Below are positions 1 through 7,192 of a stretch of 38,056 nt of DNA, piece after piece (the stretch's first letter is position 1; every line of letters starts with the position of its first letter). The DNA is from Acidobacteriota bacterium. GTDB lineage: Bacteria; Actinomycetota; Acidimicrobiia; Acidimicrobiales; Ilumatobacteraceae. The notes beneath the pieces are model-generated. The model searched no databases. It saw only the letters and a program-made list of their open reading frames with translations, and was not told where the DNA came from. Made by a program: the position numbers and the translations under genes. The stretch is from NCBI GenBank assembly GCA_018970175.1, contig JAGWWV010000019.1, forward strand, positions 1 through 38,056, written 5' to 3'.

Positions 1-45
1 CCAAAGTTCCCCCGATTGCTTTCTTTGTTTCGCACCCACGTGTCG

Positions 46-51
46 TATAGT
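46..51 (+). promoter_or_regulatory. -10 element for tRNA-Lys
   Basis: TATAGT at 46-51 matches the sigma70-type -10 consensus in five of six bases and ends nine bases before the tRNA 5' end. A T-rich stretch at 20-30 may hold a poor -35 element. The call is inferred from position. Confidence 0.55.
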
Positions 52-60
52 TCACGCGTC

Positions 61-132
61 GCGCCTCTAGCTCAACGGCAGAGCAACGGACTCTTAATCC
101 GCAGGTTCTGGGTTCGAATCCCAGGGGGCGCA
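61..132 (+). tRNA. tRNA-Lys (anticodon CTT)
   Basis: A complete cloverleaf of 72 bases can be folded by eye. The acceptor stem is 61-67 with 125-131 (one G-U pair), the D stem 70-73 with 81-84, the anticodon loop 91-97 with CTT at 93-95, and the T arm 108-112 with 120-124 around the TTCGAAT loop. The first anticodon-stem pair (86-102) is an A-C mismatch. The discriminator is A132 and the 3' CCA is not encoded, so it must be added after transcription. It decodes AAG. It converges with the pentapeptide lipoprotein gene, and the 23 bases between them hold no obvious terminator. Confidence 0.95.
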
Positions 133-155
133 CTTCTCCGCGTCGCGACAGCCAC

Positions 156-2591
156 TCACTTCTTGACCGTCGTCGTGGTTGCCTTGACCGTGGTCGTGGG
201 TCGCGGCGCAGTCGTCGTGGGCCGCGGCGCAGTCGTCGTGGGCCGCGGCGCAGTCGTCGTGGGTCGCGGCGCCGTCGTCGTCGGCTTGACGGTTGTCGTC
301 GGCTTGGCCATTGTGGTGGTCGTCGGCTTGGCCGTCGTGGTGCTCGATGGCAGCGGTTGCGTTGTCGTTGCAGCGACTGTGGTCGTGGTCGGCGGAACCG
401 GACAGTTCTGGGCGCCACTGGCGACGCAGTCAAAACCGTCGGGTAGACGGGCGCTGGACATGTTCGCGCCGGCGAATCGTGCGGAAGCAATGTTCGATGC
501 TCCACGCAAATCGGCTCCGGTCAAATTGGCCTCGGAGAAGTTCGCCCCGTTGACATTTGCGTCACGCAGAGATGCCAACTCGAGGTCGGCCCCGGAGAAG
601 TCGGAATCGACCAATGTCGAACCATCCAAGCGAACTCCACTCATGTTGGCTCTGCGCACATCGGCGCGGGTGAGGTTCGCGCGATCGAGGCGGGTTGCGG
701 GAGCACGACCGTTCGTGAAGTCGGCGCGGCGGAGAATGGCGTCGGTGAAATCAGCCCCTGTCAATACAGCTTGTGGCAACCGTGCCACGTACAAGTTCGC
801 CCCGACGAACGACGCGTTGCGCAGTTGAGCCCCGGTGAAGTCACCGTCGATCATCACGCGACCGGAAAAATCTGCGCCATCGATCGCGCTGCTCGCGTAA
901 TTCACCGTCGAGGTGGTCGCTGGCAAAGTGGTTGCCGGCACCACCGTGGTTGTTGGTGCAGGTCGCTGTAAATCTGTCGTCGATGCAGACGCCAGGGTCG
1001 TCGTGGTTGTCGACCTCACCCAAGCCTGGTAGTCCTGTCCGCCGGGGGAAACGCGCCCGCGGCGGTCGAACCCGGGTTCGTGATCACAGACAAGTTCGCC
1101 GGGGTGCAAGAGACGCGGCACCACCCTTCCAGTGCGACCTTCTGTGGTAAACCAAGGGGTCGTGCACGGTGCACCAATCGGCTTGTATTTGATGAGACAC
1201 TCCCGAGTGCTTACGTTGAAGAAAGCGGCGAGCTGAACGGAGCTATCGACGACTTGGCAACGCCGCACGGTCTGAAGTGCGCCATGCGGCCCGAGATAGA
1301 CATATTCACTCGTATCCCCGACGCATTGGCCATTGAAAATTTCGTCGTTCCGCGTGACATCGAAGTTGTCGTCACACGGCGAACCCTCGACGAGCGGCGC
1401 CGGTGTCGTCGTAGTAGGACCCGTCCAACCCTCAGGGAGGATTGCGCCCTCCAAGTCTGCGCCCTCGAAGCGTGCATCCGTCACGATCGCCCCAGTTAGG
1501 TCTGCACCCCGCAAGATTGCGCCCCGTAGGTCCGCCCTCGTCAGGTTCGCACCACGAAGATTGGCATCAGTCAGATCGGCCCCTCGGTAACGCTCCCCCG
1601 AGCGGTAGACGTTTCTCGCAGTTCGGTGCATTGCACCCGCAAGGACTGCGTCGGTCAGATTCGCCCCACTCAAATTAGCGCCGCCAAAGTGCGCAACGTT
1701 GCCGTCACACCCGTCAGGCTCGTAGGAGCAAATGATCGTATCCTGCGGCAGAGCGAGTCGCCCGTTTCGACAGACATGAAGATTTGCCGGAGCCGTGGCG
1801 ACCGCACCACCGATTGGTGCGCAGCGAGGAGTGTACGCCCATCTCGTTTGGAAAATTGCACCACTTAAGTCAGCGTTACTCAAATTCGCGTTGCGAAAGT
1901 CCACCTCCATACCCCAGACGTTGCGCAGGTTTGCTCCCGAAAGATTTGCACGGGAAAACGACAACCCGACGATATTGGCAAAACGTGAGTAAGCCCAGCT
2001 GGCGTCGAGAATCGCGTTGTCGAACGAGGCGCCGGTCAGATCCGCGCCGTCGAAAATCCCGGCGACCTCAAGCCTCATTTCCTCGACATCACGGAGCGGT
2101 CTGACGAACACCTGCCCGGGCTGAATGCCTTCTCCGAATTTCGCACCACGCAAATTTGCCCCGGAAAAATTTGGCATCTCACGAAAGCTCGGCATGTTCG
2201 TGCGCTGGTAAGGATTGTCGCGCCGATAAAGCGCGTCGCACTCACTCCACTGGCGTCCCGCCGGGTGTGAGGCGCGCAGGAAGCTGGCACCCTCGAGATT
2301 TGCGCCGCTGAAGTCAGCACCGTCAATGAGAGCGCCTTCGAAGTTTGCGCCACGCAGATCCTGGCCTCGCCTGTCTTCGCAGCGAATCGTTCGACCGCTC
2401 ACGTCAAGCGTGGTCGACACCGGCGACGGCGTTGTTGGTTCGACCGTCGACGCGACCTCGACGGAGGTCTCAGTCGTCTCGAGCGCACTGTTTTTCGTCC
2501 TCGCGCCGCTCGAAGCGTCTCGATCACCTTCTCCGCACGCGACTCCTAGAGTCACAGCGCAGACGACAAGCAGGGCGGCTTTCTTGAGCAT
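156..2591 (-). CDS. Large pentapeptide-repeat lipoprotein with Thr/Pro-rich tail
   Basis: The 811-residue protein starts with a lipoprotein-type signal (Lys-Lys, hydrophobic core, probable lipidated Cys19 in GVACG; the -3 residue is atypical). Two blocks of A(D/N)LxG-type pentapeptide repeats, about residues 75-392 and 565-716, should each fold as a right-handed quadrilateral beta helix. Between them lies a Cys-containing non-repeat insert (about 400-525) and a Thr-rich linker. The tail from about 734 is low complexity, with four TTTAPRP units and a Lys-Lys end. Thr/Pro tails of this kind are often O-glycosylated in actinomycetes, so a surface or cell-wall location is inferred. The substrate or partner is unknown. 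TACTTT lies six bases before the ATG, suggesting a leaderless mRNA. Confidence 0.85.
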   Translation of the reverse strand: MLKKAALLVVCAVTLGVACGEGDRDASSGARTKNSALETTETSVEVASTVEPTTPSPVSTTLDVSGRTIRCEDRRGQDLRGANFEGALIDGADFSGANLEGASFLRASHPAGRQWSECDALYRRDNPYQRTNMPSFREMPNFSGANLRGAKFGEGIQPGQVFVRPLRDVEEMRLEVAGIFDGADLTGASFDNAILDASWAYSRFANIVGLSFSRANLSGANLRNVWGMEVDFRNANLSNADLSGAIFQTRWAYTPRCAPIGGAVATAPANLHVCRNGRLALPQDTIICSYEPDGCDGNVAHFGGANLSGANLTDAVLAGAMHRTARNVYRSGERYRGADLTDANLRGANLTRADLRGAILRGADLTGAIVTDARFEGADLEGAILPEGWTGPTTTTPAPLVEGSPCDDNFDVTRNDEIFNGQCVGDTSEYVYLGPHGALQTVRRCQVVDSSVQLAAFFNVSTRECLIKYKPIGAPCTTPWFTTEGRTGRVVPRLLHPGELVCDHEPGFDRRGRVSPGGQDYQAWVRSTTTTTLASASTTDLQRPAPTTTVVPATTLPATTSTVNYASSAIDGADFSGRVMIDGDFTGAQLRNASFVGANLYVARLPQAVLTGADFTDAILRRADFTNGRAPATRLDRANLTRADVRRANMSGVRLDGSTLVDSDFSGADLELASLRDANVNGANFSEANLTGADLRGASNIASARFAGANMSSARLPDGFDCVASGAQNCPVPPTTTTVAATTTQPLPSSTTTAKPTTTTMAKPTTTVKPTTTAPRPTTTAPRPTTTAPRPTTTAPRPTTTVKATTTTVKK
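198..281. repeat. Four tandem 21-bp units encoding the TTTAPRP tail
   Basis: Units at 198-218, 219-239, 240-260 and 261-281 differ by only one to three bases. Units two and three are identical. The 21-bp period keeps the reading frame of the lipoprotein gene, so copy number can change by slippage without a frameshift. Confidence 0.9.
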
Positions 2592-2597
2592 GGTTCA

Positions 2598-2603
2598 AAA
2601 GTA
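2598..2603 (-). promoter_or_regulatory. -10 element of pentapeptide lipoprotein gene
   Basis: TACTTT on the minus strand ends six bases before the ATG at 2591. Transcription would start at or next to the A of the start codon, giving a leaderless message. No convincing -35 is visible. Confidence 0.5.
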
Positions 2604-2690
2604 CTCGCGATCCTGAGATTGTTTCATTCAGCAATCTGCGCCGACGATGAGGTGAATATTCTTTGGTTGGTCGTCTAGGGTCTCCACGAC

Positions 2691-2894
2691 ATGAATCGTC
2701 CGATCCCCCCGATGCAACGACCCGATTGGCTGAACCGTCGCTTGACGCTCGGCATCTTTCTGGCCGCGGCCGGTCGAGGTGGGGCGTATCTCACGTGGTT
2801 CGCGATTCTGTGCATCGTTGCATTGGTGATTGCCAAGGGCCTCGACGCGGCGGAGTGGGTGCGGAAGCGCCGCAGGCGCGCCGCGCGCGGCTAG
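2691..2894 (+). CDS. Small single-pass membrane protein
   Basis: This 67-residue protein has a basic N-terminus, one hydrophobic segment (about residues 31-48) and a strongly basic end rich in Arg and Lys, which by the positive-inside rule should be cytoplasmic. I recognise no family. TAGGGT at 2676-2681 ends nine bases before the ATG and could be a -10 element leaving a leader of only one to three bases. The gene ends tail-to-tail with the RDD gene: the two TAG stop codons share the palindrome CTAG at 2891-2894. It fills the space between two minus-strand genes, which supports it being real, but there is no homology evidence. Confidence 0.6.
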   Translation: MNRPIPPMQRPDWLNRRLTLGIFLAAAGRGGAYLTWFAILCIVALVIAKGLDAAEWVRKRRRRAARG

Positions 2895-3304
2895 CGACGA
2901 ACGACGGTCGTCGAGCCGATGTAGTCCCACACCGTCTGGCGACGGGGTGTGGCCCACAACATGATGAGTGACGCCAGCGTGACAATGCCCGTCACCGAGC
3001 CCACGACCCACTTGCCGACGATCTCGCGCATGACCATCTGCTTGACACTTGCCGGGGCGCCGGTGCTGGCATCGATCACCACCATGCCGAGCATCTTCTT
3101 CGCGGGAGACGTCGACTGCTTCCACAGCACGATGCTCCAGATGAGCCATCCAACGAAGAGCGTGCCGACCATGAGGAGACCGTCGAGCAACGCGGCACCA
3201 ACGCGTGAACCTGCGGTGGCGAGTTGCGTGGGTGTCGCCGCCTGGACAGGCCCGGGATTATTGGGAACCGACGGCGGCGGGGGCGGTGGATAAGCGTTCG
3301 TCAT
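2891..3304 (-). CDS. RDD family membrane protein
   Basis: The 137-residue protein starts with a proline-rich cytoplasmic stretch (residues 6-30) common in actinomycete RDD proteins. The RDD domain follows: Arg34 and Asp41 (SRVGAALLDGLL) at the start of the first membrane segment (about 37-60), the conserved SPAKKMLGM loop (66-74), and Arg93 before the second segment (about 98-117). RDD proteins are small membrane proteins of mostly unknown function; some have been linked to ion transport. The family call is strong and the function is open. TACGGT ends six bases before the ATG, so the mRNA is probably leaderless. It is divergent from the membrane gene at 3351. Confidence 0.85.
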   Translation of the reverse strand: MTNAYPPPPPPSVPNNPGPVQAATPTQLATAGSRVGAALLDGLLMVGTLFVGWLIWSIVLWKQSTSPAKKMLGMVVIDASTGAPASVKQMVMREIVGKWVVGSVTGIVTLASLIMLWATPRRQTVWDYIGSTTVVRR

Positions 3305-3310
3305 GAGTCA

Positions 3311-3316
3311 ACCGTA
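3311..3316 (-). promoter_or_regulatory. -10 element of RDD gene
   Basis: TACGGT on the minus strand is followed by six bases and the ATG at 3304. It fits the leaderless arrangement seen at many other genes in this window. Confidence 0.5.
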
Positions 3317-3350
3317 GTCGGCATCGTGCTCGTCACGGGCGAGGCTTGCC

Positions 3351-4247
3351 GTGGTCTACCGTCGTGGCGTGGGGAATCGATTCTTCAGGGCCCGTCGGGG
3401 TCCGGCCGTTCTTTTTGGTGTCCTCTTCGTCCTGTGCGCTTTGGTGTTGTCGATCACCCTGCCGACTTGGTTGTCGGTCGGCACGGGAAATCCCGCCGGC
3501 AAGACCGTGACGGCATTGACAAAGGACAAGGAATTCCGCGACGAAGCCGCGCGCTACTTCATCGAGCAACTCACCGAGAATGCCTCGGCCGAGGAGCTGG
3601 CAAAGTTCGACGAGTTGCAGACCACCATCACAACGAAGCTCGACGAACTGGCAGCCAACGACGAATTCATGTCGAAGGTGAGCGAGATTTCCGACGAGAT
3701 TTACGACTTCTTCGTGAACGGCATCGACGAAACGAAGATCGTCGAAGCGAAAGCCGTCGCGCAGGACGTGGTTGCGGCATTGGGCGAGGTCGACCCCGAG
3801 TTCAAGAACCTCGAAAAGGAAGTCGACGACTGGAAGGGTCTCGAACTCGAGCCCATGGACGACGGACCGGATCTGAAGTCGATCAAGGACGCGCTGAACA
3901 CCGCGTTCTGGGCGGCGGCGTTCCTCACTCTCGCCACCGGCCTGCTCTATCTCTTGTTCGCGCGGTCGTTGCGGGGTGGCTTGCTGTTTCTCGGCATCAC
4001 GACGTTCATCCTCGGGGTCATCGACTTGGTTGCCGCCGGCGCCGTGCGTTCGGCCGTCGTCTCGTCGATCGACGAAACGGATCGCCTCGCCAACGCGGCG
4101 GTACCCGTCGCCGCCGACTCGCTACTCGGGCCGTTCCGCACCGTCGGCACGCTGTGGGTCGTGATCGGCGTGGTGGCGGTCGTGTCCGGAATCATCGTCG
4201 GCCGCCGCGCAAAAACGGCTTCAACCGCCCCGGACGCGAACGACTGA
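3351..4247 (+). CDS. Four-pass membrane protein with charged extracytoplasmic domain
   Basis: The 298-residue protein begins at GTG with an Arg-rich start, then membrane segment 1 (about 18-36). A soluble, acidic, helix-prone domain of about 145 residues (40-185) follows, then three more membrane segments (about 187-206, 212-232 and 263-283) and a short basic tail. This topology puts the soluble domain outside the cell. I recognise no named family; unnamed actinomycete membrane proteins share this layout. A GTG at 3369 is a possible alternative start that would keep segment 1. The 3' end overlaps the convergent NlpC/P60-like gene by 27 bases. Confidence 0.75.
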   Translation: MVYRRGVGNRFFRARRGPAVLFGVLFVLCALVLSITLPTWLSVGTGNPAGKTVTALTKDKEFRDEAARYFIEQLTENASAEELAKFDELQTTITTKLDELAANDEFMSKVSEISDEIYDFFVNGIDETKIVEAKAVAQDVVAALGEVDPEFKNLEKEVDDWKGLELEPMDDGPDLKSIKDALNTAFWAAAFLTLATGLLYLLFARSLRGGLLFLGITTFILGVIDLVAAGAVRSAVVSSIDETDRLANAAVPVAADSLLGPFRTVGTLWVVIGVVAVVSGIIVGRRAKTASTAPDAND

Positions 4248-4904
4248 GTAGCCGTCGTTCACGCGTTGACGTGGCCAGTGCCCCTCGGGCCACGGCACAC
4301 GACGCTGCGGACCCGGTTTGACGGTCCACGACCAACGTGTCGGGTCGGAAATGGACGCCATCTCCTTGTCGGTGAGTTGCGCTAGTTCGTAGGCGACGTA
4401 GCTGTCGACGAACAATCCCGCCCCGATGTAGACGCCAACGTGTCCGTCGGTCTTTTCGCTCGTGTCCCACCACACGAAAGCCGGGCGAGAGACGAGGTCG
4501 CGCGGACGAACCGGCAAACCGGTTGATTCATCTCTGGCGAGGAGAAGTTTTCGCAAGCGCAAGGCATTCGTGAAGTTGCCGGCGCTGTACGGTCGCGACT
4601 GACCGACCACGCGATCCTTCATCGCGGGTCGCAGGATGTCCATGAGCGCGTTTGCAAAACCGACGCACTGCTGTTTGTTCTCGCGGCCGAAGCGCGTGAT
4701 CTGCAGGTGTCGAGCGCATGCGAGGATTTCCAGCTGGATACGTGCAAGTTCGTCATCGTCTTCGGGCAGCACGACGTTCTTCACCGACGGACACGGTCCT
4801 GCCTTGGCCAACGATTGGCTGGCCGGCATCGACAACCCTGACCCAGCGACGAACACAGCGCAGACCAGAACGTGTCGCGCGCAAAGACGACGAGCGAACC
4901 TCAC
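4221..4904 (-). CDS. Secreted NlpC/P60- or CHAP-like cysteine hydrolase
   Basis: I start this gene at GTG 4904, because that gives a classic Sec signal (Arg-rich n-region, hydrophobic core 10-24, likely AKA cleavage near residue 35). Longer frames run into the phosphotransferase gene. The mature part has Cys80 in QQCVGFAN and His155 in GHVGVYIG, the spacing and context of the Cys/His pair of the NlpC/P60-CHAP fold. Such enzymes usually cut peptidoglycan peptides or related amides. At 227 residues there is no separate wall-binding domain. The start overlaps the phosphotransferase stop as GTGA (4901-4904), implying translational coupling. The fold assignment is by motif only, so the substrate is uncertain. 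Confidence 0.7.
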   Translation of the reverse strand: MRFARRLCARHVLVCAVFVAGSGLSMPASQSLAKAGPCPSVKNVVLPEDDDELARIQLEILACARHLQITRFGRENKQQCVGFANALMDILRPAMKDRVVGQSRPYSAGNFTNALRLRKLLLARDESTGLPVRPRDLVSRPAFVWWDTSEKTDGHVGVYIGAGLFVDSYVAYELAQLTDKEMASISDPTRWSWTVKPGPQRRVPWPEGHWPRQRVNDGYSVVRVRGG

Positions 4905-5950
4905 AATCCGAGTAGTCCGCCGGCGTCGAGATCGTCGGCCGCGGAGAACGCACGCCGAACGAGGGAATCCATCAGAGCGGCACCGCGCTCGTTCGCCTGG
5001 TCGAGCGTGAGGATGCTCGCGGCGAACGAGGTGCAGTAGAAGAGCACCCCTTCGGTGAGTCCCTTCAGGATCCGCGTGCGGTCGGACCACTCCGGTGGCA
5101 CGCCTCGACTTCGCAATCCGTCGCAGTAGCGGTTGATCAATTCGTCGGTCATCAACCGTCGCGTGTCGGTTGGCAGATTCGTACCGAGGAAGTAGACGAG
5201 GTCGGTCGTGCTTGGTGCACGCATCGCCAACTGCCAGTCGATCAGTGTGACTCCGCCGCGGTCATCGAAGAACATGTTGTCGAGACGAAAGTCGCCGTGA
5301 ATCAGGGTCACCGGCCAGTCGTCGTAGGTGTGGATCCAGTCGACGATCTTCGGCACGAAAGCTTCGCACCAGCGCAACACCCGTTCGGGAAGGGAGTCGC
5401 CGTAGCGAGCGAGGAATGTCGGCCATCCAACGGGAAAGAGCTGGGCGATCATCCCCGTCGAGGGGTCGTTCAGGTCGGGCATCCAATCGAACGTCGCGAG
5501 TTCGGGCCGGTTCATCCACTCCGCATGCAGGGCGGCAGCCGCATCAATGACTGCTCGTGCCTGGGCTTGCGTCGGCCCTTCGACCTGGTCACCCGGACGC
5601 GCCGGCGCAAGGTCCTCGAGAACCAGAACGTAAGGGTCGATGCCCGAGTGGATGCAATGCGGGATGCTCACCGACCGCATGTTCGGTGCGATCTCTGTAT
5701 AGAAGCGGTGTTCGCGTTCCCATACGCGCATCATTCCGCCGATCATCTGCGCACCCGGGTCCGACGACGGCATCTTGACGATGACGGATGCCGGAACGTC
5801 ACGGGACACCAGGCGGACACGCGCGAGTTGCCCCATGAAGCCGACGCCGGCACCGATCACCTCGACGTCGACGTCGTCGACTCGGCTCCCCATCACAGCT
5901 CCCAGCCAGTCGGCCGAAATGTCACGAACGTCGCGCGGTGCTGCCCCCAT
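4901..5950 (-). CDS. Aminoglycoside/ecdysteroid-kinase-like phosphotransferase
   Basis: The 349-residue protein has a protein-kinase-like fold of the APH/EcKL type. Visible motifs are the ATP-site Lys59 (VIVKMPS), hinge-like VLVLEDLAP (108-116), catalytic loop HGDFRLDN (218-225; Asp220, Asn225) and metal-binding IDWQ (Asp238). It should transfer phosphate from ATP to a small hydroxylated molecule. Actinomycete relatives are often near lipid or CoA genes, but the substrate cannot be read here. I chose ATG 5950, preceded by a G-rich ribosome site; GTG 5959 is an alternative. The next gene starts within its stop codon (GTGA), so a cytosolic kinase is coupled to a secreted hydrolase. Confidence 0.85.
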   Translation of the reverse strand: MGAAPRDVRDISADWLGAVMGSRVDDVDVEVIGAGVGFMGQLARVRLVSRDVPASVIVKMPSSDPGAQMIGGMMRVWEREHRFYTEIAPNMRSVSIPHCIHSGIDPYVLVLEDLAPARPGDQVEGPTQAQARAVIDAAAALHAEWMNRPELATFDWMPDLNDPSTGMIAQLFPVGWPTFLARYGDSLPERVLRWCEAFVPKIVDWIHTYDDWPVTLIHGDFRLDNMFFDDRGGVTLIDWQLAMRAPSTTDLVYFLGTNLPTDTRRLMTDELINRYCDGLRSRGVPPEWSDRTRILKGLTEGVLFYCTSFAASILTLDQANERGAALMDSLVRRAFSAADDLDAGGLLGL

Positions 5951-5995
5951 TGCGCCCACCCCCTGTTCCGACGGTAGTCCACTGCCACGGCTTCC

Positions 5996-6001
5996 TAGAG
6001 T
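5996..6001 (+). promoter_or_regulatory. -10 element of flavodoxin-fold gene 1
   Basis: TAGAGT is followed by exactly seven bases and the GTG start at 6009. The same hexamer and the same spacing precede rpe (8439-8452), which supports a leaderless promoter. Confidence 0.6.
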
Positions 6002-6008
6002 GGGGGTA

Positions 6009-6599
6009 GTGACCGCGGTCGTCGTTTTCACCCATCCGAAGCCCGATCAGTTCGCTGGCGAGCTGCTCGACACAACCGTCGCTGGCCTGTCGGCGGCGGG
6101 GCACGAGGTCGACGTCATCGACCTGTACCGCGACAATTTCGAGGCTGCAATGTCCCCTGCCGAGTGGCGCAGCTACGCCACGACCGACGCTGCCGACGCC
6201 GCGGGAATCGGACCCTATTCACAACTGCTGGCAAGAGCCGACGTGCTCGCTTTCGTCTTTCCCATGTGGTGGTCGGGGCCGCCCTCGATGCTCAAGGGTT
6301 TCTTCGACCGCGCGCTGGTGCCGGGAGTGGCATTCCGGTTGGCCGACAACGGGCGCGTGAGCCCCGGTCTGCGTCATGTGCGCCGCGTCGTCGTCGTCAC
6401 CGCAGCCGAACCGCCAGGGCACTTTCCACAGCGCTCGACGCGCCAGCTCGCCCACGCCTTCGGCCGCTCGCTGCGCCGTGCCACCGGATGGCGCACACGC
6501 ACCTTGGTGTGTTGGGCGGGCCCGGGCGAGGCCACGAACGACGACAAGCGGCGGCGGTTTCTTTCTCGCACCCGCGATCGATTGGCGGGGCTGCGATGA
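6009..6599 (+). CDS. NAD(P)H:quinone oxidoreductase-like flavoprotein (Flavodoxin_2), copy 1
   Basis: This 196-residue protein has the Flavodoxin_2 pattern of KefF/MdaB-type enzymes: an initial beta strand leading to FTHPKP (FMN phosphate loop), an LYRDNF segment with MSPAEW after it, then FVFPMWWSGPPSMLKGFFDR, the strand and Trp-Trp loop beside the flavin. Family members reduce quinones or other electrophiles with NAD(P)H in the cytosol. GTG 6009 is chosen because the family begins at this strand and because TAGAGT sits seven bases upstream. Its stop overlaps the ATG of a second paralogue (ATGA, 6596-6599). It is divergent from the phosphotransferase gene. Confidence 0.85.
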   Translation: MTAVVVFTHPKPDQFAGELLDTTVAGLSAAGHEVDVIDLYRDNFEAAMSPAEWRSYATTDAADAAGIGPYSQLLARADVLAFVFPMWWSGPPSMLKGFFDRALVPGVAFRLADNGRVSPGLRHVRRVVVVTAAEPPGHFPQRSTRQLAHAFGRSLRRATGWRTRTLVCWAGPGEATNDDKRRRFLSRTRDRLAGLR

Positions 6600-7192
6600 C
6601 ACGGCGCGTGCTCGTCGTTCATGCCCACCCCGATCCGGCGAGCTTCTCGCGCGCTCTGTGCGACCTCGTCGTTCGCGTGAGTGGCGAAGTCGGCAACGAG
6701 GTTCGGGTGCACGACCTCTACGACGTCGGGTTCTCCCCCGTTGTGTCGGCCAACGAATGGTCGCTGCGTGGCGCCGCACCGGACACCAAGCCCCATCTCG
6801 CCCCATTCTTCGAGGACGTCATGTGGTGCGACACGCTCGTCTTCGCTTACCCGACGTGGTGGTCGGGACAACCCGCAGTGCTGAAGGCGTGGATCGACCG
6901 GGTGCTTGCCAACGACGTCGCGTGGAGCCTCGACGACACCACCGGCCACGTGATGCCGGCGCTGCGCAACGTCACGCGAATCGTCGTCGTCACCACGCAC
7001 GGCAGATCAAAGAGTGCAAATCTCTTCTGCGGACGGGCAGGGCGTGCAGTCATCATGCGATCCGTACGTCGACTGTGTTCGTGGCGGTGCCGCGCGCGCT
7101 GGTTGGCCCTGTATTCGGTCGACCGCTCCACACGATTCGAACGCGACAGGTTCATGCAGCGGGTGGAGCGAGTCCTTCGTCGAATCTCGTGA
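6596..7192 (+). CDS. NAD(P)H:quinone oxidoreductase-like flavoprotein (Flavodoxin_2), copy 2
   Basis: This 198-residue protein is a clear paralogue of the preceding one. It has VVHAHPDPASFS at the flavin phosphate loop, LYDVGFSPVVSANEW, and LVFAYPTWWSGQPAVLKAWIDR. The two genes are coupled by an ATGA overlap, so equal synthesis and perhaps a heterodimer are plausible; this family usually dimerises. The C-terminal third (after VVVTTHGRSKS) is unusually rich in Arg and Cys and lacks the family's usual glycine-rich loop. This may mean changed flavin or substrate binding. The 3' end overlaps the convergent RNA methyltransferase gene by 41 bases. Confidence 0.85.
   Translation: MTRRVLVVHAHPDPASFSRALCDLVVRVSGEVGNEVRVHDLYDVGFSPVVSANEWSLRGAAPDTKPHLAPFFEDVMWCDTLVFAYPTWWSGQPAVLKAWIDRVLANDVAWSLDDTTGHVMPALRNVTRIVVVTTHGRSKSANLFCGRAGRAVIMRSVRRLCSWRCRARWLALYSVDRSTRFERDRFMQRVERVLRRIS

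Noticed and set aside
198-281. Regular 21-bp repeats resembling a CRISPR start
   Set aside because: There are no spacers, the units are directly tandem and in frame, and they encode the TTTAPRP tail of the lipoprotein.
4905-5090. Longer frame of the NlpC/P60-like gene
   Set aside because: It lies inside the phosphotransferase gene and would bury the signal peptide; GTG 4904 gives a proper signal.
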